From positions 186,001 to 250,000 of the forward strand of contig NZ_QUNI01000007.1 in NCBI RefSeq assembly GCF_003385115.1: a DNA stretch of 64,000 nucleotides, in the 5' to 3' direction. The notes beneath the pieces were generated by a model, which was not told the DNA's origin, searched no databases, and saw only the letters and a list, made by a program, of their open reading frames with translations. This document shows positions 9,040-18,119 of this stretch, piece by piece. Position 1 is the stretch's first letter. Every line of letters begins with the position of its first letter. This DNA comes from Flavobacterium aquicola. Its GTDB lineage: Bacteria; Bacteroidota; Bacteroidia; Flavobacteriales; Flavobacteriaceae. The translations under genes and the position numbers were made by a program.

Positions 9040-9108
9040 AAGGAAGAAAAGGAATAAAAAAGAAAGAAGAACCGCATGTACTTCTGGCTGCATTAATATT
9101 AGAAAAAA

Positions 9109-9969
9109 TTGGAAAAGATATTAGTAACCGGTGCTAACGGACAACTAGGTTCGGAGTTAAGAATATTATCGGATGAGCATAGACATTATGAATGGGTTTT
9201 TACAGATTGGCAAGAATTGGATTTGTGCGATTTAGAGAATTTAGAAACTAAACTTATTCAAATAAATCCTGCGATTATCATCAATTGTGCTGCTCATACA
9301 GCTGTAGACAAAGCAGAATCAGAATTTGAATTATCTGATATTTTGAATCATCAGGCAGTTGCAGTTATGGCGAATTGGTGTCATGAAAATAACTGCAAAT
9401 TTATTCATATTTCTACAGATTATGTTTTTGACGGTACTGCTTCGGTTCCACTTAATGAGGAGGCCGCTGTAAAACCAATAAACGTTTATGGGCAAACCAA
9501 ATTGGCTGGAGAAACTGCCTGCATAGATAAAAATCCTGATGCAATTATAATCCGTACATCTTGGGTGTATTCAAGTTATGGTGCTAATTTTGTTAAGACG
9601 ATGTCACGGTTAATGCAGGAAAGAGACAGCCTGAATATAGTTAATGACCAAATAGGAAGTCCAACTTATGCTGCAGATTTAGCACAAGCGATTCTTACAA
9701 TTATAAGCCATCCAAAATGGGAGGCAGGAATTTATCATTTTTCTAATGAGGGAGAAATCAGCTGGTATGAATTTGCATTGGCTATTCATGAAATTGGAGG
9801 TTTTGAATGTTTAGTTTCTGGAATTCCGAGCAGTTCTTATCCAACTCCAGCAAAACGCCCGCAATATTCTTTATTAGATAAATCTAAAATTAAAAATACA
9901 TATAATGTGAATGTTCCAAATTATAAGGAGAGTTTAATTAAATGTATGGAACTATTGATGAATACTTAA
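9109..9969 (+). CDS. rfbD: dTDP-4-dehydrorhamnose reductase
   Basis: A 286-residue NAD(P)H-dependent SDR that performs the last step to dTDP-L-rhamnose. It has the Rossmann motif TGANGQLG (residues 7-14), the STDYVFDG segment (102-109) and the catalytic YxxxK as Tyr127/Lys131 in VYGQTKLAGE. The start is TTG at 9109, directly before the conserved KILVTGANG; no in-frame ATG lies nearby. The 69 bp separating it from rfbC are purine-rich. It is part of the rfbC-rfbD-rfbA cluster. Confidence 0.96.
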   Translation: MEKILVTGANGQLGSELRILSDEHRHYEWVFTDWQELDLCDLENLETKLIQINPAIIINCAAHTAVDKAESEFELSDILNHQAVAVMANWCHENNCKFIHISTDYVFDGTASVPLNEEAAVKPINVYGQTKLAGETACIDKNPDAIIIRTSWVYSSYGANFVKTMSRLMQERDSLNIVNDQIGSPTYAADLAQAILTIISHPKWEAGIYHFSNEGEISWYEFALAIHEIGGFECLVSGIPSSSYPTPAKRPQYSLLDKSKIKNTYNVNVPNYKESLIKCMELLMNT

Positions 9970-10000
9970 TGTTAAATAAAGCATCCTTAACATAAGATAA

Positions 10001-10873
10001 ATGAAAGGAATTATATTAGCTGGGGGCTCAGGTACCAGACTCCATCCATTAACACTCGCTATGAGTAAGCAAATGATGCCAGTGTATGATAAACCGATGG
10101 TTTATTATCCATTGTCAACTTTAATGTTGGCGGGTATTAATGAAATATTAATAATTTCAACTCCGCACGATCTGCCTAATTTCAGAAAATTATTGGGTGA
10201 CGGATCGGCAATCGGCTGTAAATTCAGTTATGCTGAACAAGCTGTTCCAAATGGTCTGGCACAGGCGTTTGTTATTGGAGAAGAATTTATTGGTTCGGAT
10301 TCTGTTGCATTAGTTTTGGGAGACAATATTTTCTTTGGTGCCAATATGCATGAGCTTCTGCAGTCAAACACAAACCCTAATGGAGGGGTTGTTTTTGCGT
10401 ATCATGTTTCGGATCCAGAACGATATGGCGTAGTTGAATTCGATAAAAATTTTAAAGCACTTTCGATTGAAGAAAAACCATTGAAACCTAAATCTAATTA
10501 TGCAGTTCCAGGGCTTTATTTTTATGATAATTCGGTTGTTGAAATTGCCAAGAATATTAAACCAAGCGCCAGAGGTGAATATGAAATCACAGATGTTAAT
10601 AAAGAATACTTAGAGCAGGGCAGACTAAAAGTTGGAATTTTAAGTAGAGGAACTGCCTGGCTGGATACAGGGACTTTTAATAGTTTAATGCAGGCCGGAC
10701 AATTTGTTCAGGTGCTGGAAGAACGACAAGGGCTAAAAGTGGGTTGTATCGAAGAAATTGCATGGAGACAAGGCTTTATAACTGAACAACAGCTGAGAGA
10801 TTTAGCAGCGCCTTTAAAAAAATCAGGTTATGGAGAATATCTTCTAGGACTTTTAAAACACAAAATAGAGTAG
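10001..10873 (+). CDS. rfbA: Glucose-1-phosphate thymidylyltransferase
   Basis: A 290-residue nucleotidyltransferase making dTDP-glucose from dTTP and glucose-1-phosphate. The N-terminal signature GGSGTRLHP (residues 8-16) is followed by [18 protein letters not shown]. The metal-binding LGDNIFFG and the sugar-binding [10 protein letters not shown] and GTAWLDTGT segments are all present, and the length is normal. It is the committing enzyme of the rhamnose pathway and usually the feedback-controlled one. rfbB (the 4,6-dehydratase between RfbA and RfbC) is not in this window, so it must be encoded elsewhere. Confidence 0.97.
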   Translation: MKGIILAGGSGTRLHPLTLAMSKQMMPVYDKPMVYYPLSTLMLAGINEILIISTPHDLPNFRKLLGDGSAIGCKFSYAEQAVPNGLAQAFVIGEEFIGSDSVALVLGDNIFFGANMHELLQSNTNPNGGVVFAYHVSDPERYGVVEFDKNFKALSIEEKPLKPKSNYAVPGLYFYDNSVVEIAKNIKPSARGEYEITDVNKEYLEQGRLKVGILSRGTAWLDTGTFNSLMQAGQFVQVLEERQGLKVGCIEEIAWRQGFITEQQLRDLAAPLKKSGYGEYLLGLLKHKIE

Positions 10874-10951
10874 GACTTTACCCCTGAATATTACATGGGA
10901 TTTAAAAACAAATAACAAATAACTGCTATCAGAGAACTGGCAACAATACAT

Positions 10952-11908
10952 ATGATTTACATTATCTTATTAATTTTATTTCTAGGTTTTGAATTGGTTT
11001 ATTTCAAGATTGCTGATCATTTCAATATAATTGATAAACCAAACAGCAGATCATCTCATACATCAATTACTTTACGAGGCGGCGGCATTATTTTTCCTGC
11101 AGCAATTTTGGCAGCCTGTTTATTAGGACATGTTTCATGGATGGTAACTTTTGCAGTAGTTTTAGTTGCTATTGTCAGCTTTATAGATGATATTAAGCCA
11201 CTTTCTCAACTGCCAAGATTTATTTCTCATACTATAGCTATTATTCTTATTTTTTATGATTTAGGTCTGTTTATGCAGGCAATCTGGATTTTGCCTGTAA
11301 TTTATTTCCTAATGATTGGCTGGGTAAATGTTTTTAACTTTATGGATGGCATCAATGGAATCACCGTTTTGTATTCATTTACAGCTATTCTAAGTTTCGC
11401 TTTTTTGGATATTAATAAAGACAGTTTACCTTTATTAATAATTATGGCTTTATCGTGTGGCGTATTTGGTATTTTTAATGTCCGAAAAAAAGCCAAAACA
11501 TTTGCGGGAGATGTTGGAAGTATCAGCATGGCTATGTTTCTAGGTTTTTTTATGGTAAAAACTATTTTAGCAACAGGACAAATAGGTTATTTACTGTTTT
11601 TATCTATATATGGAATTGATGCTGGAATAACTATTTTTGCGCGTATCAAAAAGAAAGAAAATATTTTTGAGCCTCACAGATCTCATTTGTATCAATATCT
11701 TGCCAATGAATTAGGATATTCTCATATTAAAGTATCAGTATTGTATGCAGGAATTCAGCTGTTATTCAATATTTTAATACTGTTTTTGCAAAAGGCAGGG
11801 GAATTGTCTCTTCCAATAATTCTTTCTTTTTTGGCATTCCAAATCCTGACTTATTTATGGATTAGAATTAGGGTTATTCAAAAAATTAATTCTGCAAAAA
11901 TTTCATAG
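10952..11908 (+). CDS. WbpL-like polyprenyl-phosphate sugar-1-phosphate transferase (MraY/WecA family)
   Basis: A 318-residue polytopic enzyme that starts glycan synthesis by moving a sugar-1-phosphate from a UDP-sugar to undecaprenyl phosphate. Family landmarks are the NIIDKPNSRSSHTSITLRGG loop (residues 25-44), the catalytic Asp79-Asp80 pair (SFIDDIKPLS), NVFNFMDGINGI (126-137), FAGDVGS and the late loop EPHRSHLYQYL. The N-terminal NIIDKPN...RGG pattern is typical of WbpL, which accepts UDP-FucNAc or UDP-QuiNAc. The WbpM-like dehydratase and WbpV-like reductase in the locus fit that substrate. The ATG follows rfbA by 78 bp. Confidence 0.9.
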   Translation: MIYIILLILFLGFELVYFKIADHFNIIDKPNSRSSHTSITLRGGGIIFPAAILAACLLGHVSWMVTFAVVLVAIVSFIDDIKPLSQLPRFISHTIAIILIFYDLGLFMQAIWILPVIYFLMIGWVNVFNFMDGINGITVLYSFTAILSFAFLDINKDSLPLLIIMALSCGVFGIFNVRKKAKTFAGDVGSISMAMFLGFFMVKTILATGQIGYLLFLSIYGIDAGITIFARIKKKENIFEPHRSHLYQYLANELGYSHIKVSVLYAGIQLLFNILILFLQKAGELSLPIILSFLAFQILTYLWIRIRVIQKINSAKIS

Positions 11909-11933
11909 TAATAAATACATATATCATTTTCAA

Positions 11934-12521
11934 TTGCAGTCAATTATTAAACGTCTTTTTGATATATTATTCTCTAGCATTTTCCTTTTATTCTTTTTTT
12001 GGGTTATAATTATTGCCTGGTTTGTGGCAGTTATTGATACTCGTACTAATGGAGTTTTTATTCAGGAGCGTATCGGCCAATATGGTAAGAGATTCAAAAT
12101 TTATAAACTTAGAACCTTTCAAGTCGGTCGAAAATTTGATGAACTACAAATATCTAAGTTCGGCCAGTTACTTCGTAATTATAAACTAGATGAGCTTCCA
12201 CAACTTTTTAATGTGATGAAAGGAGAAATGAGTATAGTAGGGCCTAGGCCAGATATTGCTGGTTATTATGACCTGCTGGAAGGAGAGAATCGAAAAATTT
12301 TGGAATTAAAACCGGGATTGACTAGTTTAGCATCACTAAAATATTACAGCGAGGATAAATTGTTGGATAATCAAGTTAATCCTTTGGGATATAATGATAA
12401 TGTTCTTTTTCCAGATAAAATAAAAATGAATTTAGAATATTATTATCATAAAACTTTTTTTATTGATTTAGAAATTATTGTAAATACTTTAAAAATTATT
12501 TTTAAAAGGAGTAAGAGCTGA
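11934..12521 (+). CDS. Monotopic sugar transferase (PglC/WcaJ-type phosphoglycosyl transferase)
   Basis: A 195-residue member of the bacterial sugar transferase family. One membrane-anchoring helix (residues 8-32) is followed by FIQERIGQYGKRFKIYKLRT, then the catalytic Asp86-Glu87 dyad in LDELPQL and the phosphate-binding GEMSIVGPRPDI, ending in PGLTSLASLKY. It is a short, PglC-like form lacking the N-terminal domain of WcaJ. Such enzymes load the first sugar-1-phosphate onto undecaprenyl phosphate. Having it next to the WbpL-like gene gives two initiating enzymes in a row. The start is TTG at 11934; no alternative ATG precedes the membrane helix. Confidence 0.9.
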   Translation: MQSIIKRLFDILFSSIFLLFFFWVIIIAWFVAVIDTRTNGVFIQERIGQYGKRFKIYKLRTFQVGRKFDELQISKFGQLLRNYKLDELPQLFNVMKGEMSIVGPRPDIAGYYDLLEGENRKILELKPGLTSLASLKYYSEDKLLDNQVNPLGYNDNVLFPDKIKMNLEYYYHKTFFIDLEIIVNTLKIIFKRSKS

Positions 12522-12661
12522 ATACTGTTTTTTTTCTTAGAACGTTAGTTTGGAAAAGCAAATTATTAGTTGCAGACAATGACATTTCTGGCTATTTATT
12601 TTCTTCCCTCCTATGAAAGGATTATTTAGTAAAAAATATAATTCTTAAGGATAATAATTCG

Positions 12662-12669
12662 TATTTTTG
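12662..12669 (+). promoter_or_regulatory. Candidate -7 box (TAnnTTTG) before the WbpM-like gene
   Basis: TATTTTTG matches the Bacteroidota -7 consensus TAnnTTTG and lies 41 bp before the ATG at 12711, within the 189-bp gap after the small sugar transferase. No convincing -33 TTG is present at the right spacing, so this is tentative. The rest of the gap (12522-12710) holds no gene that I can support. Confidence 0.3.
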
Positions 12670-12710
12670 TTTTCATTGTTTTTTTTTCGAAATTTTAAAT
12701 GCCATAAAAT

Positions 12711-14660
12711 ATGCATAAAAACTCCATATATTCTGGAATTTTTTCTAGAGATAATCTTAAATTAAGTATTCGTAATTTAAGTTATTTGCCAAGATGGATT
12801 ATTGTAATGATTGATTTGTCAGTTTTGATAATCACATTTTTCTTTACTTTGCTTATTTTCAGAGGAACGGGCATTCAATACATTTTAACATCACATGATG
12901 TTTTTTTTACATTTTCTTTTTTTGCAGTCAATGTTTTCTTTTTTTGGATATTTAGAACTTATGCAGGTATTATTAGGCACTCATCTTATATTGATGCTGT
13001 GAAGCTTTTGTTTTCACAAATTTCTGTTTTGATTATTTTCTTGATTTTCAATTTTGCCTATGAGCTGCTATATGAGGAAAAAGTATTTTTGACCACGGCT
13101 TTTTTTATAAATGTTGTACTTTCATTTTGTGGCTTGTTTTTGTATCGCGTTGTTGTTAAACAAACCTTTGAATTGTATTTGTCTGAAAAAAATACAACTA
13201 AATTAATAAGAACGGTTATTTATGGAACTGATGCTAATGCAATTTCAGTGGCCAATGCTTTAAAATTTGAAACTCCTACCCGTTTTAAAATTGTGGGATT
13301 CGTTGATAGGAATAATCAAAATGCCTCCAAAAGAATGTTAGATCTGCCTATATTGGTGCAAAAGAAAAAATTGCCATCCTTAATGAGGTCTGTAGGTGCT
13401 GAGGCAGTCATTATGGCGGATAAAAGTATTAGTAAAGAAGAACAATTGGTTATTGTAGATCAATGTTTAGAGTTTAATTACAGAGTTTATACTGTGCCCT
13501 TAATTACCGATTGGGAAAATCAGAAAGAAATTTCTCAAAAGGTAAAAAATATTCAAATTGAAGATTTATTAGGAAGAAAAGCAATTGTTTTGGATAATAA
13601 GTCTATTTCGAAGCAATTAAAAGATAAAACTGTATTAATTTCGGGAGCTGCAGGTTCAATTGGGAGCGAAATAGTTAGGCAGGTGTTAACATTCAATCCC
13701 AAAAGAGTAATTATTCTAGATCAAGCCGAAACCCCACTACATCATTTAGGTCTAGAACTTGAAAAACTGTATCCAAAATCTAAAATTCGAAATGTCATTG
13801 CAGATGTTAGGAATAAGGAAGTGATGGATCGAATTTTTAAGCTTTATAAACCTCAAGTGGTTTATCATGCAGCCGCTTACAAACATGTTCCTTTGATGGA
13901 GGAAAATCCTTCAGAAGCGATTTTAACCAATATTATGGGGACTAAAAATTTAGCAGATTTATCCTGTGAGTATGGTGTAGTAAAATTTGTTATGGTTTCA
14001 ACAGATAAAGCGGTTAACCCTAGCAATGTCATGGGAGCGAGTAAGAGAATTGCTGAGAAGTATGTTCAGTCTTTGCAAATTAAAACTCAAAAAGAAAATA
14101 TAAGTAATGCAACTAAATTCATTACAACACGTTTCGGAAATGTTTTGGGCTCCAACGGTTCTGTAGTTCCATTATTTACCAAACAAATTGCCAACGGAGG
14201 ACCTGTTACAATTACGCATCCAGATATTATTAGATATTTTATGACTATTCCTGAGGCATGCCAGCTGGTTTTGGAAGCTGGTGCGATGGGGAACGGAGGT
14301 GAAATTTATATTTTTGATATGGGTAAGCCTGTTCGTATTATAGATTTGGCAAAAAAAATGATTAAATTAGCTGGATTTATCCCAGATAAAGAAATCAAGA
14401 TAGAGATAGTAGGCTTACGTCCAGGGGAAAAATTATATGAAGAGTTATTGAATGATACGGCAAAGACTGTACCTACTTATCATGAAAAAATAATGATTGC
14501 CCAAGAAATTCAAGATGAATTTGAAAATCTTCATAATGATATTGAAGAATTAATTGGGATCGCCAATTTTTTCCACAATGACGATATAGTAGCAAAAATG
14601 AAAGTCATTGTTCCAGAGTTTAAAAGTATGAATTCAACTTTTGAAGTTTTAGATAAATAA
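12711..14660 (+). CDS. Membrane-bound nucleotide-sugar 4,6-dehydratase (WbpM/CapD/FlaA1 family)
   Basis: A 649-residue enzyme. Four membrane helices occupy residues about 28-150, a small Rossmann-like domain about 165-290, and the catalytic SDR domain follows, with SGAAGSIGSE at 311-320. The active site shows STDKAVNPSNVMGASK, with Thr431-Asp432-Lys433 and Lys445. The usual SDR Tyr is replaced by Met441, as is normal in this family. The size matches full-length WbpM. It converts UDP-GlcNAc to the 4-keto-6-deoxy intermediate for QuiNAc, FucNAc or bacillosamine-type sugars. It ends the first + strand block, just before a strong terminator. Confidence 0.93.
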   Translation: MHKNSIYSGIFSRDNLKLSIRNLSYLPRWIIVMIDLSVLIITFFFTLLIFRGTGIQYILTSHDVFFTFSFFAVNVFFFWIFRTYAGIIRHSSYIDAVKLLFSQISVLIIFLIFNFAYELLYEEKVFLTTAFFINVVLSFCGLFLYRVVVKQTFELYLSEKNTTKLIRTVIYGTDANAISVANALKFETPTRFKIVGFVDRNNQNASKRMLDLPILVQKKKLPSLMRSVGAEAVIMADKSISKEEQLVIVDQCLEFNYRVYTVPLITDWENQKEISQKVKNIQIEDLLGRKAIVLDNKSISKQLKDKTVLISGAAGSIGSEIVRQVLTFNPKRVIILDQAETPLHHLGLELEKLYPKSKIRNVIADVRNKEVMDRIFKLYKPQVVYHAAAYKHVPLMEENPSEAILTNIMGTKNLADLSCEYGVVKFVMVSTDKAVNPSNVMGASKRIAEKYVQSLQIKTQKENISNATKFITTRFGNVLGSNGSVVPLFTKQIANGGPVTITHPDIIRYFMTIPEACQLVLEAGAMGNGGEIYIFDMGKPVRIIDLAKKMIKLAGFIPDKEIKIEIVGLRPGEKLYEELLNDTAKTVPTYHEKIMIAQEIQDEFENLHNDIEELIGIANFFHNDDIVAKMKVIVPEFKSMNSTFEVLDK

Positions 14661-14678
14661 AGTTTGAAAAAATAAGTT

Positions 14679-14711
14679 AAAAGGTTTACAAGACACTCTT
14701 GTAAACCTTTT
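14679..14711. terminator. Bidirectional intrinsic terminator
   Basis: A perfect 15-bp stem (14679-14693 pairing with 14697-14711, AAAAGGTTTACAAGA / TCTTGTAAACCTTTT) encloses a 3-nt loop, with A-rich and T-rich flanks. It lies between the convergent WbpM-like gene and the reverse-strand gene at 14768-15547, so it can serve both strands. Confidence 0.85.
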
Positions 14712-14720
14712 TAAATTATT

Positions 14721-14755
14721 ACCTCACCCCAGCCCTCTCCAGATGAGCGGGGGCC
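14721..14755. repeat. CCTCACCCCAGCCCTCTCC-type interspersed repeat fragment
   Basis: This segment contains CTCACCCCAGCCCTCTCC followed by a degraded GAGCGGGGG arm. It is far more GC-rich than its surroundings and resembles a small palindromic intergenic repeat. A related copy is at 42567-42600, with AGCCCCTCTCCAAAGGTGAGGG. It sits between the terminator and the end of the reverse-strand gene. Confidence 0.6.
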
Positions 14756-14767
14756 ACAAGCTGATTT

Positions 14768-15547
14768 TTATATTTTGTCTTTTGAGAGTTCTTCTGGCAT
14801 TTTACAGGCAATAATTGAAACAGTATTGTTTCTTCTGTGCAGTAATGTGTATTTGCTGCGTTCTTTTTTTGCAAAACCAATAAAGAGGTAGGTCAGCAAA
14901 CATTGATTTCCTTTTGGATTTTCGGAAGTAAGCAATATGTTTTGTTTTTCAGATTCTTTGTCACAGATGATTTCTTCACTGTAGCAGGTGTCGAAACTGT
15001 CGCTGGCAAAGTCCCAGTTGGCCAAAGCTAATGCCAGATGGGCATGTGTTGCTTCCTTTGGCCAGTCTAAATGAATTTTTGGTATAAAGTCCGCTATTTG
15101 TATGGTTCTTTGTTCTTTGAAATGTTCGAAGTCTGACAGAAGCACTTTGGACAAGGGCTTGTTTTTATTGCCTTCAAATCCAAGCAGAATTTCGTGCAGG
15201 AATTGTGATTTCATCCCTTCTTCCAAGGTTCGTTTTCCTTTTGGGTTATGGTTGTCTTCTTTAAGGATTTCGAGTATTATTTTATTGGCTCTGCCTGCAA
15301 AGCTAAGGTCTTTTGACTTTTTATAGAACTGCCCTGCCAATAGTCGGAATATCCTTGATTTCCCAGAAGCGTATCCCATTTCCTTTCCCTGTTCCCTGAT
15401 GCGGTCATAGATTGGATTTTCCATGAATTCTTTTGAAGTCATGAACTTTTCTCTTTTCATTCTGGCAATATTTCCTGCGGGCGTGTTTACAAAATTGATG
15501 TCATCGAGTGTTCCAGAAAGTTTAAATGGTGCGATTACTTTAGCCAT
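14768..15547 (-). CDS. Conserved-looking hypothetical protein, function unknown
   Basis: A 259-residue soluble protein with no signal peptide or membrane helix. It begins MAKVIAPFKLSGTLDDINFV, is rich in Lys and Arg in the first 120 residues, and has a C-terminal half with mixed beta-strand-like segments (AHLALALANWDFA, CLLTYLFIGFAKK, TVSIIACKM). I do not recognise a domain. It is the only reverse-strand gene in the first 53 kb, is visibly less AT-rich than its neighbours and stands alone between two polysaccharide operons. This suggests an insertion or a relic of the ancestral chromosome order. Codon usage is even, and its full length argues for a real gene. Confidence 0.7.
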   Translation of the reverse strand: MAKVIAPFKLSGTLDDINFVNTPAGNIARMKREKFMTSKEFMENPIYDRIREQGKEMGYASGKSRIFRLLAGQFYKKSKDLSFAGRANKIILEILKEDNHNPKGKRTLEEGMKSQFLHEILLGFEGNKNKPLSKVLLSDFEHFKEQRTIQIADFIPKIHLDWPKEATHAHLALALANWDFASDSFDTCYSEEIICDKESEKQNILLTSENPKGNQCLLTYLFIGFAKKERSKYTLLHRRNNTVSIIACKMPEELSKDKI

Positions 15548-16005
15548 ATCTTATTGTTTTGAATAAAAGTATGAAATTAATTACGATATTTATTTACGGT
15601 TAAAAAATAAATTAGCGATTTGATTTGTCTGCATCCGTTTTCCATTTAAAACAGATTGACTTCATCGGTGATGTTAATTAATAATATATAACTAATACCA
15701 AAAAGATGCGATTGCACTTTGGTTAAAGAGATTCAAATATTTTTCCTAAAGAAAAACAAATAAAATCTGTTTAATTCCTTGCCGAAAATTTCCCAGACGA
15801 ATGATTAGCATCAATTTCATCTAATAAGATGAATTTTTATAAACCTTAACTATTTGTGGTAAATTGCTATATTTGCCGAAATTAGAAAGTTGTTTTTTTT
15901 GACATAATTTAAAATCTTTTTGTATGGTTTCTAAAAGTAGTTATTTACTATTAATAATACAAAACAAGCCTCTAGGACCGGCTATTTAAATCCTTTAACA
16001 GAGCA
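15548..16005. other. 458-bp intergenic region between the reverse-strand gene and the ABC-exporter operon
   Basis: No gene is supported here. The region is AT-rich and lies between divergent genes, so it must hold promoters for both. The best element is TATATTTG at 15868-15875 on the + strand. I see no repeat, tRNA or insertion sequence. The segment just before 16006 is not part of an open frame fused to the permease. Confidence 0.6.
15868..15875 (+). promoter_or_regulatory. Candidate -7 box (TAnnTTTG) for the wzm-wzt operon
   Basis: TATATTTG exactly matches the Bacteroidota -7 consensus and lies about 130 bp before the permease ATG, which would leave a long 5' leader. The nearest TTG upstream is too close for a canonical -33, so the match rests on the -7 element alone. 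Confidence 0.35.
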
Positions 16006-16848
16006 ATGAATTTAGAAAAACATATTTATACCAGTTCCAATAGTTATAGCTTTTGGGATGTAGTCAAAGCCAGTTTAAAAGGATTTAGAGATTCTTTTTA
16101 TTTAGCTAAGCAATTAGCAAAAAGAGATATACAGGCCCAATATCGCCAATCATTTTTAGGTGTATTCTGGGCTATTTTTCCGGTATTAATCAATTCTTTA
16201 GTCTGGATTTTTTTACAATCGTCTGGAACTATAGAGGTTACTGCAACTAGTATTCCTTATCCTGCATTTGTGTTGATAGGAACAACTTTATGGGGCATTA
16301 TCGGAGAGTGTATTAATCTTACGACACAAAGTGTTAACGCTAATAGAAGTATTATAACCAAAATCAATTTTGATAAAGAAGCATTGATAACGTTGGGGTT
16401 AGTTAAGTTTTTCTTTAATTTTTTAATAAAAATTGGTCTAATAGTAGTCTTTTTGATTTTTTTTAAAATAGTACCATCTATAGAAATATTATTTTTTATT
16501 CCCCTTTTGTTTTTATCCATTGTTTTCTTTGTTGCTATTGGAATTTTATTAATGCCAATAAGTTTATTATATACTGATATCAGCCGTTTAATACCCATAG
16601 GATTACAGTTTTTGATGTATGCTACTCCAGTAGTGTATGCGATGCCTCCCGATGGAATAATGCGAAAAGTAATGTTATTGAATCCTTTGAGTTATATAAT
16701 TAGCGATCTGCGAAATATACTGACAGGTTATGGTATAGAAAACCCTATTTTTTGGTTTTTTGGTCTTTTAGTAACAATTGTATTAAACATAATTGCTTTA
16801 GTAGTATATAGAATTTCAATGCCAATACTAACCGAAAGAATGAGCTAA
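16006..16848 (+). CDS. wzm: Polysaccharide ABC exporter, permease (Wzm-like, ABC-2 type)
   Basis: A 280-residue inner-membrane protein. The amphipathic N-terminus (LAKRDIQAQYRQSFLGVFWAIFPVL) is followed by about six membrane helices, with PLLFLSIVFFVAIGILL and the C-terminal LNPLSYIISDLRNI loop typical of ABC-2 polysaccharide and teichoic acid exporters. It forms a dimer with the ATPase encoded 2 bp downstream and moves a finished undecaprenyl-linked glycan to the periplasmic face. The gene opens a long co-directional run reaching 33258, with gaps usually below 60 bp. Confidence 0.93.
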   Translation: MNLEKHIYTSSNSYSFWDVVKASLKGFRDSFYLAKQLAKRDIQAQYRQSFLGVFWAIFPVLINSLVWIFLQSSGTIEVTATSIPYPAFVLIGTTLWGIIGECINLTTQSVNANRSIITKINFDKEALITLGLVKFFFNFLIKIGLIVVFLIFFKIVPSIEILFFIPLLFLSIVFFVAIGILLMPISLLYTDISRLIPIGLQFLMYATPVVYAMPPDGIMRKVMLLNPLSYIISDLRNILTGYGIENPIFWFFGLLVTIVLNIIALVVYRISMPILTERMS

Positions 16849-16850
16849 TT

Positions 16851-18023
16851 ATGGGAGAAGTATTGATAAAAGTTGATCATGTTTCTAAGAAATTTGCCAA
16901 AGATCTCAAAAAAAGTCTACTGTATGGCTTGTCTGATGTTTTTAGCGTTATCACAGGAAAAAAACAAAAGAAATTATTACGTAAAGACGAATTTTGGGCT
17001 GTAAAAGATATTAGTTTCGAAGTACGCCGAGGAGAATGCTTGGGACTTATAGGTCATAATGGTGCCGGAAAAAGTACTCTGCTTAAGATTTTAAATGGTC
17101 TAATTGCTCCTGATGAAGGAAGTGTAACCATGTACGGAAAAGTTGGGGCTTTGATAGAATTAGGCGCAGGTTTTAATCCAATACTTACTGGCAGGGAGAA
17201 TATTTATAATAATGCTGCAATAATAGGTTTTACTAAAAAAGAGATAGCTGCTAAATTTGACGAAATAGTTGCATTTGCCGAGCTTGCAGAATTTATTGAT
17301 ATGCCTGTACAAAACTACAGTTCAGGTATGAAAGTACGTTTAGGGTTTGCTATTGCAGCACAGATGGAACCAGACATTTTGATTATTGATGAGGTATTGG
17401 CAGTTGGAGACGTTAATTTTAGAGCTAAGTGTTATGATCGCATGTCGGAATTAATGAAGAATTGTTGTGTTATTTTTGTTTCTCATTCGATGCCACAAAT
17501 TTCTAAGGTATGTACCTGGTCTATTTTAATTGAAAAAGGTATAATTAAAGCGGAGGGAGAAAATGGAAAAATTATTGAAGCCTATTATGATTACAACTAT
17601 ACCGAAGATAAACCAATATTGATTTTTTCTGAAGGCTGTACATTGGAAAAATTTAGTACAGTACAAAGAACTTTTAAAGGAGAAATTAATAAGTTAAAAA
17701 TAGACATTGAGATAATTTCTCAAACTGAAATTAAGAATATTGATGTCAGTATTTTTTTAATGAGTAGAGAATTAGTACCTATTTGTCAAAGCAACTCAAA
17801 ACTCTTTGATGAACAGATTATTTTAAAGAAAGGAAAGAATCAACTTGCTTTTATGATAAATAAGATATATTTAAATAGTGGTATTTACAATTTTGCCCTG
17901 ACAATAGAAGGGATTGATACAAAAAAGCATTATTTATGGATTCAAAATCTAAATTCTATACAGGTAATTAATGAATATACTCTCGGATCGCCAATTATAA
18001 TTGATGGTAGATTTAAAAATTGA
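16851..18023 (+). CDS. wzt: Polysaccharide ABC exporter, ATPase with C-terminal glycan-binding domain (Wzt-like)
   Basis: A 390-residue ATPase. Walker A is GHNGAGKST (residues 68-76), the ABC signature YSSGM (156-160), Walker B ILIID-E (176-181) and the switch His is at 212. Residues about 245-390 form an extra beta-rich domain, as in Wzt proteins that recognise the modified non-reducing end of the chain. That extension implies export is gated by a terminal modification. The adjacent methyltransferase (18120) is a candidate source of the cap. It is translated together with the permease gene (2-bp gap). Confidence 0.94.
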   Translation: MGEVLIKVDHVSKKFAKDLKKSLLYGLSDVFSVITGKKQKKLLRKDEFWAVKDISFEVRRGECLGLIGHNGAGKSTLLKILNGLIAPDEGSVTMYGKVGALIELGAGFNPILTGRENIYNNAAIIGFTKKEIAAKFDEIVAFAELAEFIDMPVQNYSSGMKVRLGFAIAAQMEPDILIIDEVLAVGDVNFRAKCYDRMSELMKNCCVIFVSHSMPQISKVCTWSILIEKGIIKAEGENGKIIEAYYDYNYTEDKPILIFSEGCTLEKFSTVQRTFKGEINKLKIDIEIISQTEIKNIDVSIFLMSRELVPICQSNSKLFDEQIILKKGKNQLAFMINKIYLNSGIYNFALTIEGIDTKKHYLWIQNLNSIQVINEYTLGSPIIIDGRFKN

Positions 18024-18119
18024 TATATCGAATGTAAAATCAAATAATATTTTTTTAATATATGATATGAAGTACGAAATTTTCATATAATTAGAAAAAG
18101 CATTAGATTAAAGTTTCTT

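Noticed and set aside
12615..12650. 11-codon frame MKGLFSKKYNS in the gap before the WbpM-like gene
   Set aside because: It is too short, with no conserved context, and is probably chance.
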